Shown here one piece after another: positions 1 to 13,578 of a stretch of 64,000 nucleotides of DNA. This stretch comes from Arbacia lixula (lineage: Eukaryota > Echinodermata > Echinoidea > Arbacioida > Arbaciidae). A program made the position numbers and the translations under genes. The notes beneath the pieces were generated by a model. The model did no database searches, had not been told where the DNA came from, and saw only the letters and a list, made by a program, of their open reading frames with translations. How positions within the stretch are numbered: position 1 is the first letter of the stretch; each line of letters opens with the position of its first letter. The DNA lies in contig OZ022593.1 in assembly GCA_963669155.1 (NCBI GenBank), positions 15,229,758 to 15,293,757 of the forward strand. Reading direction: 5' to 3'.

Positions 1-271
1 GGTATGTGTGTAAAAATGTATTTCTGATAATGTATCAAACGCACAAGTAAAAGGATGCATATCTTTGTGAGAAAATGCACATTTTCGAAAAAAAAATGTA
101 CACAACATATGGGAGAGCACCTCGCATGTGACGTCACAAAATAAACATTTTAGAATCAAATAACTTTCTTTTCCTTTGACCGATTTTCGTCAAACCTTCA
201 CTTATATGTTTCTTTCATTTGTCTCTTTTTATTGAAACCAAAATGATTTCAGGGTGAACTTCCCCTTTAAG
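1..271. repeat. probable end of a TTAA-type DNA transposon or MITE
   Basis: Non-coding AT-rich sequence that ends in GGTGAACTTCCCCTTTAA at about 254-271. Similar CCCTTTAA/TTAAAGGG termini bound the hairpin element at 61489-61848, so this may be one end of a related element whose other end lies left of the window. The assignment rests on the terminal motif only. Confidence 0.25.
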
Positions 272-740
272 GCAGGGTCACAACGCTATCAACTTAAGTG
301 GGGCAAATTGGTCTGCTGGTCTCGAGGTTACAAGAGAGTAATTACATCGCTTTTGATCAATATCTGTCACGTATGTCATTATGTCAGTCAATCGGACAAT
401 GATGATCCGTAGGCCTTACACCCATCTCGGAATCATGCCTTCTTAATCAGGGGCTTAATTTCTCCTCACTTCTTCTACTTCTTTCCGCCCTCACTCACTT
501 ACCTTCTATTGTTGTTCTTTCTTTTTCTGAAGTAAATATTTAATCCTAGTTTTGTCTTTCCGCACTTCATTAACTGTTTATGAGCTACATGTACATTTTT
601 GACAATACGCACAACTCCAATGGAGTGACAGTTTGTCGAACACACAAAAGTTTAATAGTGTTATTAATTCGATTGATGTTATTCTATTTCTTCTTCTGCT
701 TATTTATCTTGTATTTCATTTTTGTTGTCATGTTCACTAT

Positions 741-820
741 AGGTGCGTTCAGACACAATAATCATGGCCGCCATGATCGATGTTTAAATCTCACTGATTT
801 CGTTGTGTGTGAACGCCCCT
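741..820. mobile_element. 80-bp MITE-like element with 18-bp terminal inverted repeats
   Basis: The left end AGGTGCGTTCAGACACAA and the reverse complement of the right end, AGGGGCGTTCACACACAA, differ at two of 18 positions. The interior holds a small palindrome (ATCATGG-CCG-CCATGAT). There is no coding capacity. I could not define a target-site duplication, so the superfamily is left open. Confidence 0.5.
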
Positions 821-929
821 GATTGTATGATTGTATTCAATTTAAATCATAATTAATTATAATTAAGTAAAATAAATCAAATGTAATTTGTCATTCAGGT
901 AGTGAATTGCACTCCCAAACCCTGGAAGA

Positions 930-1045
930 TTGTGTGTGTATTATGTATGTGTGTGTGTGTGGGTGTGTGTGTGTGGGTGTGTGTTTGTGTGTGTGTGTGT
1001 GTGTTTGTGTGTGTTTTGTGTGTGTATGTATGTGTGTGTACATTC
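930..1045. repeat. (GT)n microsatellite
   Basis: Interrupted GT dinucleotide repeat on the plus strand. Open frames crossing it in both directions (Cys/Val or His/Thr runs) are repeat translations and not genes. Confidence 0.9.
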
Positions 1046-1757
1046 CGGAGTAAATGTATGAAAGTTTGCACAATTTCGTTCGTTCATGAATTGAAGTGAA
1101 TACAATTACACATTCAAACTAACGTAACAATACTTACATCAAATACACAAAAACATCAATGCCCTTACGATAATGTGTATTGTTTTGCTTTTTCTTTTAT
1201 TTCATACGTTTTGAATTTTGATCAACAATAAATTGTTTAACTGTTGATCTCTTTGAGCTCTCTAAAACAAATGAATAATCTAGCATGCCAGTTTCATGAC
1301 TTGAAAAAAAATCGAATTATTTGACGTTTCTTCCCTAGTGATGTACAGGCAATCAAAACCGTAAAGTTCTCAGAAATTTAGATATTCGAATTCAAATATT
1401 TTGATAATAATGATACCACATTAATGTTGGTTGTGTGGTAGAACATCGCTAAGTAGAGTTTTCGTTAAATAACACATTCGTAACAGTCGCACCGAAACAA
1501 CACATTGTGCCTCCGTTACTATTACTATTATGATACCAATTTCGATGTTAATATCGATGTGAACTAACGTTATATTCAGCTAATGTTTAAGTCGAATGAA
1601 TTTCTTTACATAGCTTTTCCGTGTTTGTGTTCTTCTTCATCACATAAATGGGACAACTATCACCAAAGTTCTATTTAAAAAACTGTATTGTTCACAATTA
1701 CCCTGTCATCGTGTAACCAACAGAAAATAGCTAAAAATGGGATGCTGTTCAAGGTCT

Positions 1758-2164
1758 GCTGGTTAAAGATTTCTAGACTTTCTTGTTTTACCGTCTTACC
1801 TCAATTCGATATAATATTCTTACTTGTTCTCAGTACATTTTAAACATCATATGCTAAATGCTATTTTCAATCAGAACTTAAAAACTGCCTTTAAGATTTG
1901 TAAAAAATAATATTATTTACACACATTTCAGTAAGTTTTTTGTAAAACGTAAACACAAATTTGCTGGTTAAAGACTTCTAGACTTTTTTGTTTTACCGTC
2001 TTAACTCAATTTGATATATTCTTACTTGTTCTCAGTACATTTTAAACATCATATGCTAAATGCTATTTTCCATCAGAACGTAAAAACTCCCTTTAAGATT
2101 TGTAAAAAATAATATTATTTACACACATTTCAGTAAGCTTTTTGTAAAACGTAAACAAAAATTT
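1758..2164. repeat. tandem duplication, two copies of about 205 bp
   Basis: GCTGGTTAAAGA begins at 1758 and again at 1963, and the two copies (1758-1962 and 1963-2164) match with only scattered substitutions and a short gap. The unit is AT-rich and non-coding. It lies downstream of the last coding exon of the GPCR gene on the minus strand, so it could be in that gene's 3' flank or 3' UTR. Confidence 0.85.
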
Positions 2165-2229
2165 GACACCGAATTAATGTGACCATTCTTTACCATATAA
2201 AGTCGGTCTTCTGTACATGTATGTATATA

Positions 2230-2560
2230 CTTCAATGGGCACATTCGGTATATGGGTGGGGGAGGGGAGCTACTGGACACAACACCCCCAAAATAAAAAG
2301 TATATATCGCTGACATCTAACCGCAAACGCTCCATAGCACTTGGTCACAACCGCGCGTCCGCAGCTTGCGTCGGGCTGCGAGCCAACTTCTGCGTCCTTC
2401 CGCGTCCTCCTGCGTTCTAGTACGTGCCTGAATAAACGCGCACCTCCTTGCGTTCGACGCAATGATTTTGTACGAAATCCGACGCAAACCATAAGCAGAG
2501 AGGTGTACGGCCGGTTGAGATTGAGGCCTTACATCCAACTAGTTTACGAGTTTATACACA
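2230..2560. repeat. GC-rich degenerate repeat with TGCGTC words
   Basis: A GC-rich island with repeated TGCGTCC/CTGCGTT/CGACGCA words, in contrast to AT-rich surroundings. Short ORFs on both strands are mutually overlapping and have no recognisable domain. It looks like part of a DNA-transposon-derived repeat next to the GPCR 3' end. Confidence 0.3.
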
Positions 2561-2678
2561 TATTGTTGCAAGTTGCAGGCATATTTTCATATAGAATCTA
2601 TGTGCGCTGTACTGCGCTGGTAATTGTCATGGTTTCTGATCTTCCTTCGCGGCGAAATATCTGTACAGTGCAAGCGGC

Positions 2679-2870
2679 TCAGAGCAGATGTTTTTCCGAG
2701 TGATCAGGCGGTTGGATCGTGTTGGTGAGTGACGTGGGATTGCCGTTCACAGTTTGGGGGTCAACACCGTTGTCATGTAGATGCATACACGTCTTCCCGA
2801 TGTCGCTTTTATTCTTGCTATCGGTAGTGGCGTCGACCTTGCGGTTGAAGTAACGCTGACATCCGAAAAG
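2679..2870 (-). CDS. GPCR exon 6: helix 8 and C-terminal tail
   Basis: Acceptor GATTTCAG|CTTTTCGG, then 63 codons and a TGA at 2681-2679. The junction gives [18 protein letters not shown], a typical helix-8 sequence with a Cys that could be acylated. The hydrophilic Ser/Thr/Asn-rich tail offers possible phosphorylation sites. No clear nearby AATAAA could be tied to the transcript end. Confidence 0.85.
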   Translation of the reverse strand, partial: LFGCQRYFNRKVDATTDSKNKSDIGKTCMHLHDNGVDPQTVNGNPTSLTNTIQPPDHSEKHLL

Positions 2871-3771
2871 CTGAAATCGACCCCGGGTTGGAAGAAAACG
2901 ATACAAAAGACGGTTTAACACGTAATAATCATCATGGTATATAATTTCATTGATTTTGATATCCAGAGTAGTAGTTCTGCCAGAAGCATCATAAATCCTT
3001 CAATTACACTGTGATCTCAGTTGTAGTGGATTAAAAGTTTTGATGCACAATATGCATTGTTGTGTTCTGAATTAATTATCTGATATACACACTCTTTTTG
3101 GTCCCGATTTGTCAAAGAGTGATAATCTCCTTAGCAAAACTCAACAAACTATTACTAATATATCAATTGATGAAATGTCACGAGACATGCTTTCCGCAAA
3201 AGTACACCTTTGGCTTGACGTTGTTTCAATTTCAGCATGATTCAATACATGATTTTTTTTGGGTCAAAAATCAAATGCGGTTGTTGTTGTTTTTTTACAC
3301 CTAGTAGCATATTCAATCATCGCTTACCTTGATCAAACCCCGTTTGAACTTCCGACTCATGAATGCATACACAACGAAGTTGAGGGCGCTTCCACCGTAA
3401 GCGATCAGGCAAGCGGTCACCTCCATCGAGGATTTCTCGGCCGGCGTCATCTCCATTGTGTACTTGAGCAGGCGGCTGATGAGGGAGGGCACCCATGAGA
3501 GCACGAACACGACCAGGACAACGATCACCATGCGGAGAGTTTTGTCGGTCCGCACTGGAAGGGAGGGGGGGGGGGGGGGGGGGGTAGAAAAGGTTTATGT
3601 AAACACACTATCCATATCTTCAGGAGTTATTTCATATAACGTATAGATGATGCATCATTATGCAATATGACATGTTTTATATGAATCATAAAATGAATTA
3701 TAATATCTTTCTTTTTTCCATTCTCCCCCTGAATCTCTCTTTCTGTCTGTCTCTTTATTTCTGTATTTCCA

Positions 3772-3807
<36 letters not shown>

Positions 3808-6800
3808 ATTTTATCTCACTCTCCTGCACATAATTATGAGCGTTATTTACAAAATTCAATCATGTTCAGGTGCTAATTGATTTATATTAATTGATATAAG
3901 CAAGTTAATAAAGGTGAATAACAGGATTTCAACAGGAAGAATCAGAAGAAGATGAAAACTACAAAGAAGAAGTATTGAAGAAGTAGGCTCTAGGAGAGAG
4001 AAGAAAATCATCATAATTAAGTGTTAGAAGAAGAGGGGGAATAAATTTATAAGTAAGTAGGAGAAGAGAAGAGAAATTTGAAAAAAACGGATGGAGAAGA
4101 AAATGTGGATGAACAAATGAAGAAAAAAGAAGAATAAATTAAATTGGAAAGGTAAAAGAAGGAGAAGGACAACGTTGAAAAATATCACGAACGAAAAGAG
4201 GTAAAGTCTTCTAGAACTTCCTTACCCGAGATCGGACTCTTGTTGGGATCACCGTTCGCTTTACGATGCACCCTGGCCGCGGCCTTGCGCGCGACCTTGA
4301 TGATGCGGCAGTAGCAGCCGACCATGAAGGCGAAGGGGACGATGAAGAAGACTGCGAGCACGCCGAACTCGAACTGTTGAGGGATGAAGTAGATGGTGAG
4401 AGCGACGGCCGTTGAGATCGCCCAGATTACGACCAGGACCTAACGGGAAACAATTTTTTAAAAAAGAATCTTAGTGGTTTTCATTTCGGACTTCACATAA
4501 CAAAGCATACACAACATGAAAAAGCAAGTAACAACTTTGGCTTTTAATTGATCAATTACTTTACAAAGAATTCACAAATGGAGACCACATACGGCATGGA
4601 AAAAAAAGAACGATGATTTGAAATCCAAGGTCTCCCACTATCCGAGGCTCGTCAAGCAAGCGTAATGATGCGTTAACGCAACCTATTGCAAAACATCAAA
4701 AGGTTTTTCATATGTAGCCGAAGTGTTGTTGGTGTTGTTTTATATGTGATTTGAATGTTTCAGACTAATGAAAGTTGTTAATATCACTGAGCTCATGATT
4801 ATAGGTATGCTTACACGGAAGCGTTTTGCCACTGCAGCTGCCACTCACCGCTTGCCGCATGCGGTTTGATACAGTAAAACGAGGAAATAGTTAAATATAT
4901 GATTTGTAAACACCAGAGTGGTATAACCTTTTGTTGGAGAGTAAAAACGCCGTGTATGGCCCGATAGAAGTGCCTTCGGTAGCGGCGGTGCACGCGCGTC
5001 TGTGGCAGCCACAATACATCGCGCAACATAGGCATACGCTTATCCACGACAACGGATGGTGCGGGTTTGACATGTTTGAAGTCATGATCGAAGGCCTACC
5101 TGCTTGGACCTGGGCATGTTGAGACGACGGCTCATTGGGTGAATGACGGCGTCGTGGCGGTCCAGGGCGATGGCCGTCAGACTCAAGATGGACGCAACTG
5201 ACGAGAAGTAGAACATCACCTGCTCCACCTGGGATCAAATCAAATCAATTCAATTCAAATCAAATTAAATCAAATCACTTCAAATTATATGATATCAAAT
5301 CAATACGAGTCACACGTGAAAGAAAGATGACATGTAGCAGTCCGACTGATGGGTCAGATCAAATGTATTTGAATTAGATTCAATCAAGTCATTTCATCAG
5401 TGAAAAGTGTAGGATTGGCCGAGACAGATCAAACCAACTTTTTAAAAAAATCAATTTGAAAGATTACATCTCACCTCATTGAATGCATGAAATCATATCA
5501 TAACCATGTCATACACCAAATCAAATTTATTCGAATCACATCGCATCAAATGTAATCATATATTATCATCATGTCATGTATCAAATCAAATAAAATCGAT
5601 TAAATTCGAATCACATTGCATCAAGTCAAATCAAGCCAATTCTAATTAATACCATTGAGAGATTAAAGTAAAACCTTAGCGAGCGCCATGTGACTTACCC
5701 ATTATAGGTTTCGCAATGGAAATATTTAAAGAACGTCTAAAACATTGTCTAGTACAGTGTTTCCTCTAAAATGTTTCAATTAAACCATGTTTTACAGACC
5801 AAACTTAACATTTCCCTTTAAGATATCAAGGAATATTAAAAAAAACTACTTCAATATACAAGTATGAAAATAAGTACAAGTATGACCAGCCATGGTGTAA
5901 TAAAGCGGTGAAGCATGTTTTTGTAACCAATCATTTCACAGCAGTTCACTTGGTACGGAATACTGTTTTAACTTTTATCATACCGTATTACCCAATTCGC
6001 TTTTAGCCTTATGATATGACCTCGCGTATGAAGGTAATCTAGATGACATTGAGATGATTTATGGCAAACATGAAACAGCGTGTACTCATAACAAAGGGAA
6101 CACTGCGATCATTTTATTTGTCTGTTATGATTGGATTCTGTTTACTTGACTGGAAAGAAATCCTGTTGAGTAATAAAATCCTTCAGTTGATCTAGACGAC
6201 TCTCCTGTTCAAACATAATCTTTTCAAGTTTATTTGAATGTTTTATACTCTCATGCATTGATTAATGCCTGTGTATATTGCTAGATGAATGTTTGTCCTT
6301 GAGAATGATAAAGTCTCTGCATGATTGTATGTGGTATAAGACTAACCAGTCGTCAATCGTTATGGCAATGAATGGTAGATCTTACGGAGTATGAAACACC
6401 GGTGTGACCTTGATGTACGGTGATGCCCACGATGATGAGGGGGGTGCAGATGACGCAGACGAAGAGATCCGCCACAGCCAGAGAGAGGAGGAAAAGCTCA
6501 GTCACTGTGCGCTCTGAGGTGTGGTGATGGTGGCGGGGTGGAGAAGAGGAGGGAGGGGCGGAGGGAGTGGGTGGGGGCGGAAGGGGTGGAGGTAGAGGGG
6601 AGAAGACGATAAGGAGAAAGTTAATACGGGGGAGAGAAGATGACCGTAGAGGGGTGGTGGGGGTGGGTGGGTGGGTGGATGGGGAGGGGGGGGGGAGATA
6701 TAGAAGGCAGAGGAAGAGAGAAGGAGGAGAGAGGAGAGAAGATGGCCGAAGAGGGGTAGTGGGGAGGGGGGGGGGGAGGGGTGGAGAGATGGAAGGGGTA

Positions 6801-9800
6801 GAAGAAGAGGGGAGAAGAGGATATGGAGATGGGACAGAACAGGGGAGAAGATGGGCAAAGTGGGATGGGTTACAAGAGGGAATCGAGGTGTGGGGAATTG
6901 AATGATAGGGAGAGAAAGGGGGGGGGGATGAGGGATGTTGAGATAGACGGGTAGAGGTGGAGAGAGGAGAAGGGTAAGGAATGGATATTGGGTAGAAAAG
7001 GGGTATACGAAGAGACGATGGGGAGGTGGATGAGAAATTAAATGAAAAACAAAAACAAAAGACAAACACAACAGGGGTCGATAAGAAAAGACCAAGAGAA
7101 AGGGCGAGAGAGAGAGTGAGAGAGGGAGAGAGAGAGAGAAGGATACGGAGGACAAAGAAAAACACTATAGTAATAAAATGATTACGTATTTATTGTCCAA
7201 ATGATTACTATTTATGAAGATATATCTATAAACATTTTATGTCAACAATGATAATGTCTTGAATAAAAGTTAAAAATAAAGTAAGATTAAAAAGAAATGA
7301 AAGCACAAATTGAAGAAACACAAAAATGATTAAAATAGCATGAATTATTTTATAAATGTAAATAAAGTGCCCTCTGAAGCAAATGTCTTACAGTCGAAAT
7401 CGTGTTCGAATAGGAAGGCCTAAAAAAACACTAAATATACGCACTTAATGAAAAAAGATTAATCAATATATATATATTGACATGTCCATCCAATGCCGTT
7501 GATCTCGTTTGTGTAATGATTTCGTTTTTGCAAGCAACGATTTAATTTCATAGGCCCGGTTTTGTTTGTTATTGGTATATGGTCAGAGGATTGTTAATCC
7601 GTATGCAATGAGTTGCTTTCCGCCAGTCACATTAGCCTAGAAAAAAGTGGTATGATGCTTAAGTTTAACAATTCAGGACAAGAAATTAGATAATTTAAGA
7701 CAACAAACCGAAAAAACGAGAAAATCATTAAAAACAAACAAGAAGACAAGATAATCATCACATCAACTTAATTTGGACAAGAAAAACAAAGAGACGTTAT
7801 ACAAGTTTACACTGAGAAATTGGCAACTACGATTATAGTGGTGACATTACTAATTCCGCTTGAAATGTCGAAGCGCAAACCATAATTGTTTACGAAAACT
7901 GGATTCACTATCTACATACCCTGTGTGCATGTTTTCACCTCATTTTACACAAATTACATAGAGCGTCAGTACAGAAAGGTTTAAATGATCAATTTGAACT
8001 CATGTGCAATTAGATTATCAAGTAACTGCATAGTGTTGTACTGACAACTTTATTTTGATCATTTACATCTAATTGACTAAATTGGTAAATTACTGTACGC
8101 AATAAGACCACTCAAGAGAGGTAAGAAATGTGGTCTTTACGAGCAGGTTTTTTTTTAATATACACATTTCTACTCAACGAGAAACGTTGTTCAAGTGAAA
8201 CAAAATTTGGGTATTTATACAAAATGATCGCAATGATTGGCGGTGCATGCCAGATTATGGAGCAAATGTAAGATTCCAGTGTTAACTTTCACATTGTGAA
8301 GCGTTCATTTGCATTTGAGATATCAACTGAGACGGAGAGGCGCGTAACAACTCAATAGGGTTGACATGCATTATTGATTCCCTCGCCGCTGCTAACCGTG
8401 TCATATTTTATGCAATTGACCTACAAATGTGGTTCATACAATGTTTTACAGGGTTCGGAAATGACTACGAAAAAGGGATATATTCATTTCAATTAACTCT
8501 GGGCTCTAAATTGCACATTTTCTAATCCAATTTGTCCGTTCAATATATTGGATTATCTACAGTCAGGGTTCCCCTTGGTAACCACGCTAAACAAATTAGA
8601 GTATAATACATGAGTAGATCCGTTTAGTAAGATGGTTTCTATTACAGTGTTTGTGTTTATAGAAGTATGAACAAGTATAATAAAGTAAAATAACGCATGG
8701 ATTGTCCACCGTCTATTCATTAAGTATTTCTGATATTACGAATATATCGTTTCAATACCTCGACGTTTACCCAGTATTTTAATCCTGAGGATAAAGTGAC
8801 CGATAATCCTATGTAATACTTTCAGTATTAATCCATCCAGGGAGAAATGGAAAAGATGGGTCACATTTTATTCACAGTTGCAATTCATTTGAATCGATGG
8901 TAGGTCTAATCTTCTATCTCTAATGTAAAGAGTTACAATTTATACAAATGGCAGGTCAAGTTGCGGTCAATCACAATTCTTTTATTAAATACGGATCTGA
9001 TGTTTGGAGAGAACTCCTCTAGAGAGTTATTAAAGTTTATTTGATGATTAATACGTTTGGACTTTATTTAATTGAAGGTGCAGTTCTTTGGAACGCCCTT
9101 CCAAACCAAGTAAAGAATGCCCAATTCAAGAACACATTTTCTGCTCTCACTACCTAAGATTTTGTGAATAATAATTGTTTAACATCTACCGGTCTAATGA
9201 GTCAGGTAAATTATCTTTCATTGCTACTTTTTGCATGACTTGTTGTTTTTATGACCACCTCTTTAGTTTTGATGATATTAAATAAAAATATCCGTAGGGT
9301 AATCATTGTAATTGATGCTCGATTACTTTTTGAGGGCAGAATGTTTTGATCAAACTGTAATGATCAAGTTGTATGTCTCCAGTCTTTATCATGATTCATG
9401 TTTCTGTGAGCTCTTTATTTTTTTGGTGAAATGCATTTTGTACTTACACTTTGAAAAGACATATTATTGATGCTCGATTACGTTTTTCTGGGAGAATGTT
9501 TGACCTAAGTGATCAAACTGTAATCAAGTTGTATGTTTACACTCTTTACCGTAATTCATGTTTCTGTGTTCTTTATTTTGGTGAAGTACAGGCATGACAG
9601 GTATACACTGCAAAAACATATTTCGTCATGATCACATTTACTGTCATTTAACTAAAGTAAAACTCAGTGTTAGATATATGGTATATGGTATGAAATGGTA
9701 TAAACTTTTATCAAGACTTGATGTTAATAGTCCTTTCGAAAGAGGACTTGTATGTATACTTTTTGTATATCATCCTACGTATTAGCGAGGCACAAATATT

Positions 9801-12800
9801 AGTATCAATCACATCATTTTTAATCAGCTATTTATAAGGTTTCGCTTGTGTGATGCATATGGAAGCATCGATCCACCTTCTTTTTGTTATGTCCCTCATC
9901 AGTTGATCTACGATGCATTTTGGTTTACAGTATTTGTTTGTGTCATCTATGTCCATGTTACTCTGTATTATTGTGTTATTTGAACACAGAGCCTTCAGTG
10001 AGAACAGTGCCAAGCTCACTGATGGGGCTACCCTGTTTATAAAAGACTTAATAAATAACTAAATAAATAAATACATTTATCACTATGCCGTCTTTTAAAG
10101 AATTGCGAATGATCTGAATTGATCTGAAGTCCAATCCCCTATCTCTAAAGGGAAGAGTTACGATTGATATCAATCACAATTATTTATTACACAGTAATCT
10201 GATGTTCGGAGAAGCCCTCTGCAGAATTATCAAGTTTGATGATCATTCAGTTCAGACTAATTGTAGTTATTATCACTCGACCTTCAGTATACCTTCAAAG
10301 GTTGGCCCAATAAGGGATTAATGAAAACAAGCAAACAAAGTTCATTACTATAACAACTCTCCCTCCTCCATATCGTCCTTGAGGCCCACCTCAGACCACG
10401 CGACCCGATCCGTCGTTCGATTCTGCGACCGGCTGAATCGCGGGACACGGTCACTTGGATTTGAGCGAGAGGATGACGTCACATATAGAGCCGTGGACCC
10501 TTACCACTGCAGAATCGAGGCAAAAATCGTTTCGCTGCGTTGGCCTTTAATGGACCTTATCCGACACACTTTGCCTACTGCATTGAAGAAGATTACATTA
10601 ATTACCTTAATTTACAGGATAATTCGCTGCCAACCCTTCCGGATGAAATACTATATGAGAGTTGCCTTTTCCGTTATTTGACTCTGTTCAATCAGTCTAA
10701 TAGCATGAGAACGATAATGTCATTATCACTATAGGAGGTGATTGTCCACGCTTGACTTCAAACGAATCAAGGGGACTTGATTGCATCCACCTCTCCCGCA
10801 AGAGAGGAAATGAGAATAGACCAGCACCAGTTAGAGAAAGTCGACAGTTACAAGTACTTGGGCCAAACCTTGAAAATGAAGGATAATACAAGAGAAGAAG
10901 TATGGACAAGGATTAAAGGAGGGTGGAGATGTTTAAATATTTACAGGGAACTTTTAACTGACATGAAAATACCACTCACAATGAGGGGAGGGATATCTGA
11001 CCAGTGCAATTTATCAACAGTGACATATGGAGCAGAAACCTGGTCTACAACTAAAGAAATGGAACATACATTGAGAATAGCACAAAGAACTATGAAAAGA
11101 AGAATGCTCAATTTAAGAATACATGTACTTGACAAAGTGAAACACACTGACATACGGCAGAAAACGAAGGTCAAAGATATCATAGTAAAAATTAAAGAGA
11201 TGAAATGGAGATGGGATGGACACTTATGTAGTGCACAATACAACAGACGGACCAAAAAACACATATAATGGCAACCAAAACAAGCAAGCAAAGAAGGGGT
11301 CAACAAAAGAGAAGGTGGAGAGACGAAATATCATCATACACACAGCAACCTGGGAAAGAATGACAGCAAATAGAAGAGAATGGAAAATGATTGAGGAGGG
11401 CTTCATCCAACAATGGTTGAACAATGAATGCCTGATGATGATGACTTCTCCTGCAGATCGCGGACAATTACTTTTTGTTCGGTTACCATGGATAATCCGC
11501 GCCAATACAGATGTGTATGTTGTCACGGTTATTATCATGCAGGTTCGTGGTTCTAAGGTTGCAGGTTGCGTTCATGCGACCATCGCCAGAATCATGATTT
11601 GAATCACAATAGCGACAGAATGAGCGTCCAGACTTCAGACGACCTTCTCTCCAATCTACTCGGATTCGGGCCGATCCAGTGCGCATCGCAGGGCGCAGTT
11701 TGACCCAGCTTTTACGCGCTCGTTTTCCGTTTTCTACGTGGGCTGCTTGACTAGCACCAGAAATAGGCCGACACAATGACATCGTAGAATCATGATTCAA
11801 AATACGGTTGCGTTCAAGCGAACTTTTTCGAACACGATTCTGCAGTAAACGCGTTTCCAAACCCCCCATTTCCCGCGTTTCAAGTCTGCGTTTTGAATCA
11901 CGTTTATATTCAAATTCGGCTGAACGCAATCGTGATTCAGCAGAAACGCGTTTTAAATCATAATTCTAATCATGATTCTAGGGCAAAAAAAAAAGTGACG
12001 CATGACGGCAACCTAAATAACATTAGGTACGTTTATGCTCAATTAGCGAAGGTAGAATCAGCGTTTCGAAACGCTGATTGTAAACGCCGTTTACGGGGGG
12101 TACTGTTTATATGCTCAATTTGCGAAGGCAGCATCAGCGTTTTGAAATGCGGATTGAAAACGCTCATCCAAAACACCATTTACGGGGGTATTGTTACTAT
12201 TGAGATGATGTCATTTAAACACATATACATCACTCTAATAAGCGTTTATGCTTCCCCGTTAAACGTGATTAGTCAGAATCGGCGATCGTAAACGCTCCTT
12301 TTTGTGCGTTTTGAAACGACGTTTTAAAATAGCATTTATATCAAAATGAGCACGAACGCAGCCGCGTTTTGAATTAAACGCGTATCAAAACGCTCATTTG
12401 GGCCTCAAAAGTTGAGCAGAAACGCATCCATTGATCAGGGAGGTGTTATGAAGGAGTAGAAACTCGAGCATAATACATTCAAACATCTGTATGGTTTCTA
12501 AAGCGTGCTAATGAGTGTCAAAAGAATTCCATAATCATGACAATGCTTTGATGTTCCATGTGCCGAGCCGACATTTAGCTGATGTCAACCTGAAAAGAAA
12601 TTTCTTTAATTTCCCATTTGTCTGTAGTCGTTTTGTTTTTGACAAATTCGTTTGCAAACTATAAGGAAGTTAACGGCGGATAATGACAGATCCTAATACT
12701 CTGCGTTTGTTTCGAAAAGTATTGAGGAATCATTAAAAATCGGACATATAAGCTATATGTATTACTTACAAAATTGACCAATTTCTTCAGTTTCCGACAA

Positions 12801-13261
12801 CTTGTGCATTGGGGAGATTCAACCACCCTCAAAAATTATATATTAAGCTGTGTATTATCATTAACGGCGTTTGTGTGTGTTTGCGTGCAGCAGAGATATT
12901 TTACTTGAAAAACTTGTTTATTTGTGTTTGCTGATACCTGTTGTGCTCATGGAAGTATTAATGCCATTAACAGAACGGGACAAGCGAAATGAGACTGTAC
13001 ATTTATTTTGTTCCCTCTGAGAAACCGTTGCCACACAATCATGTTCATAACTGTTCAAACCCCAGAACAGCACCTGCTGAGAACACCATAACTTTTCAAT
13101 GGCTTGGCACATGGGTTCAAAGAAAGAAAGTTGCTTCGTATCCTTCCATAACACATCCCTGCATTGATTATGCAAGTGCAGCTACTCCCCACAAAAAAAC
13201 ACTGAGCCTTGAAAATGTTATACCAATGTTTCGTGAAATGCACTCGTCTCTCCCTACCCCC

Positions 13262-13313
<52 letters not shown>

Positions 13314-13514
13314 TCTCTCTCATTCACTCTTTATCTCTCGTTCTCTATCTCCCTCCCTGTCTCGCTGGCTCTCTTTATCTCCTCCTCTTCCTTTTCTCTG
13401 TCTGCTCCTCTTTCTGTCTCTCCCTCTCAAACACATTAATTTTCTCTCCCTTTCAAAAAGTTTCTTCGCTATCTCTCTCATAATGTCTGTCTCCCTTTGT
13501 ATGTCTCCCCCCTC

Positions 13515-13578
<64 letters not shown>

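Noticed and set aside
6353-7165. Open frames of 217 and 270 codons on the minus strand
   Set aside because: They run through a CT-only tract. Only the short segment at 6386-6513 is real coding sequence (GPCR exon 2).
10379-10681. 100-codon plus-strand ORF in GPCR intron 1
   Set aside because: No recognisable domain, no splice context, lies between two LINE remnants.
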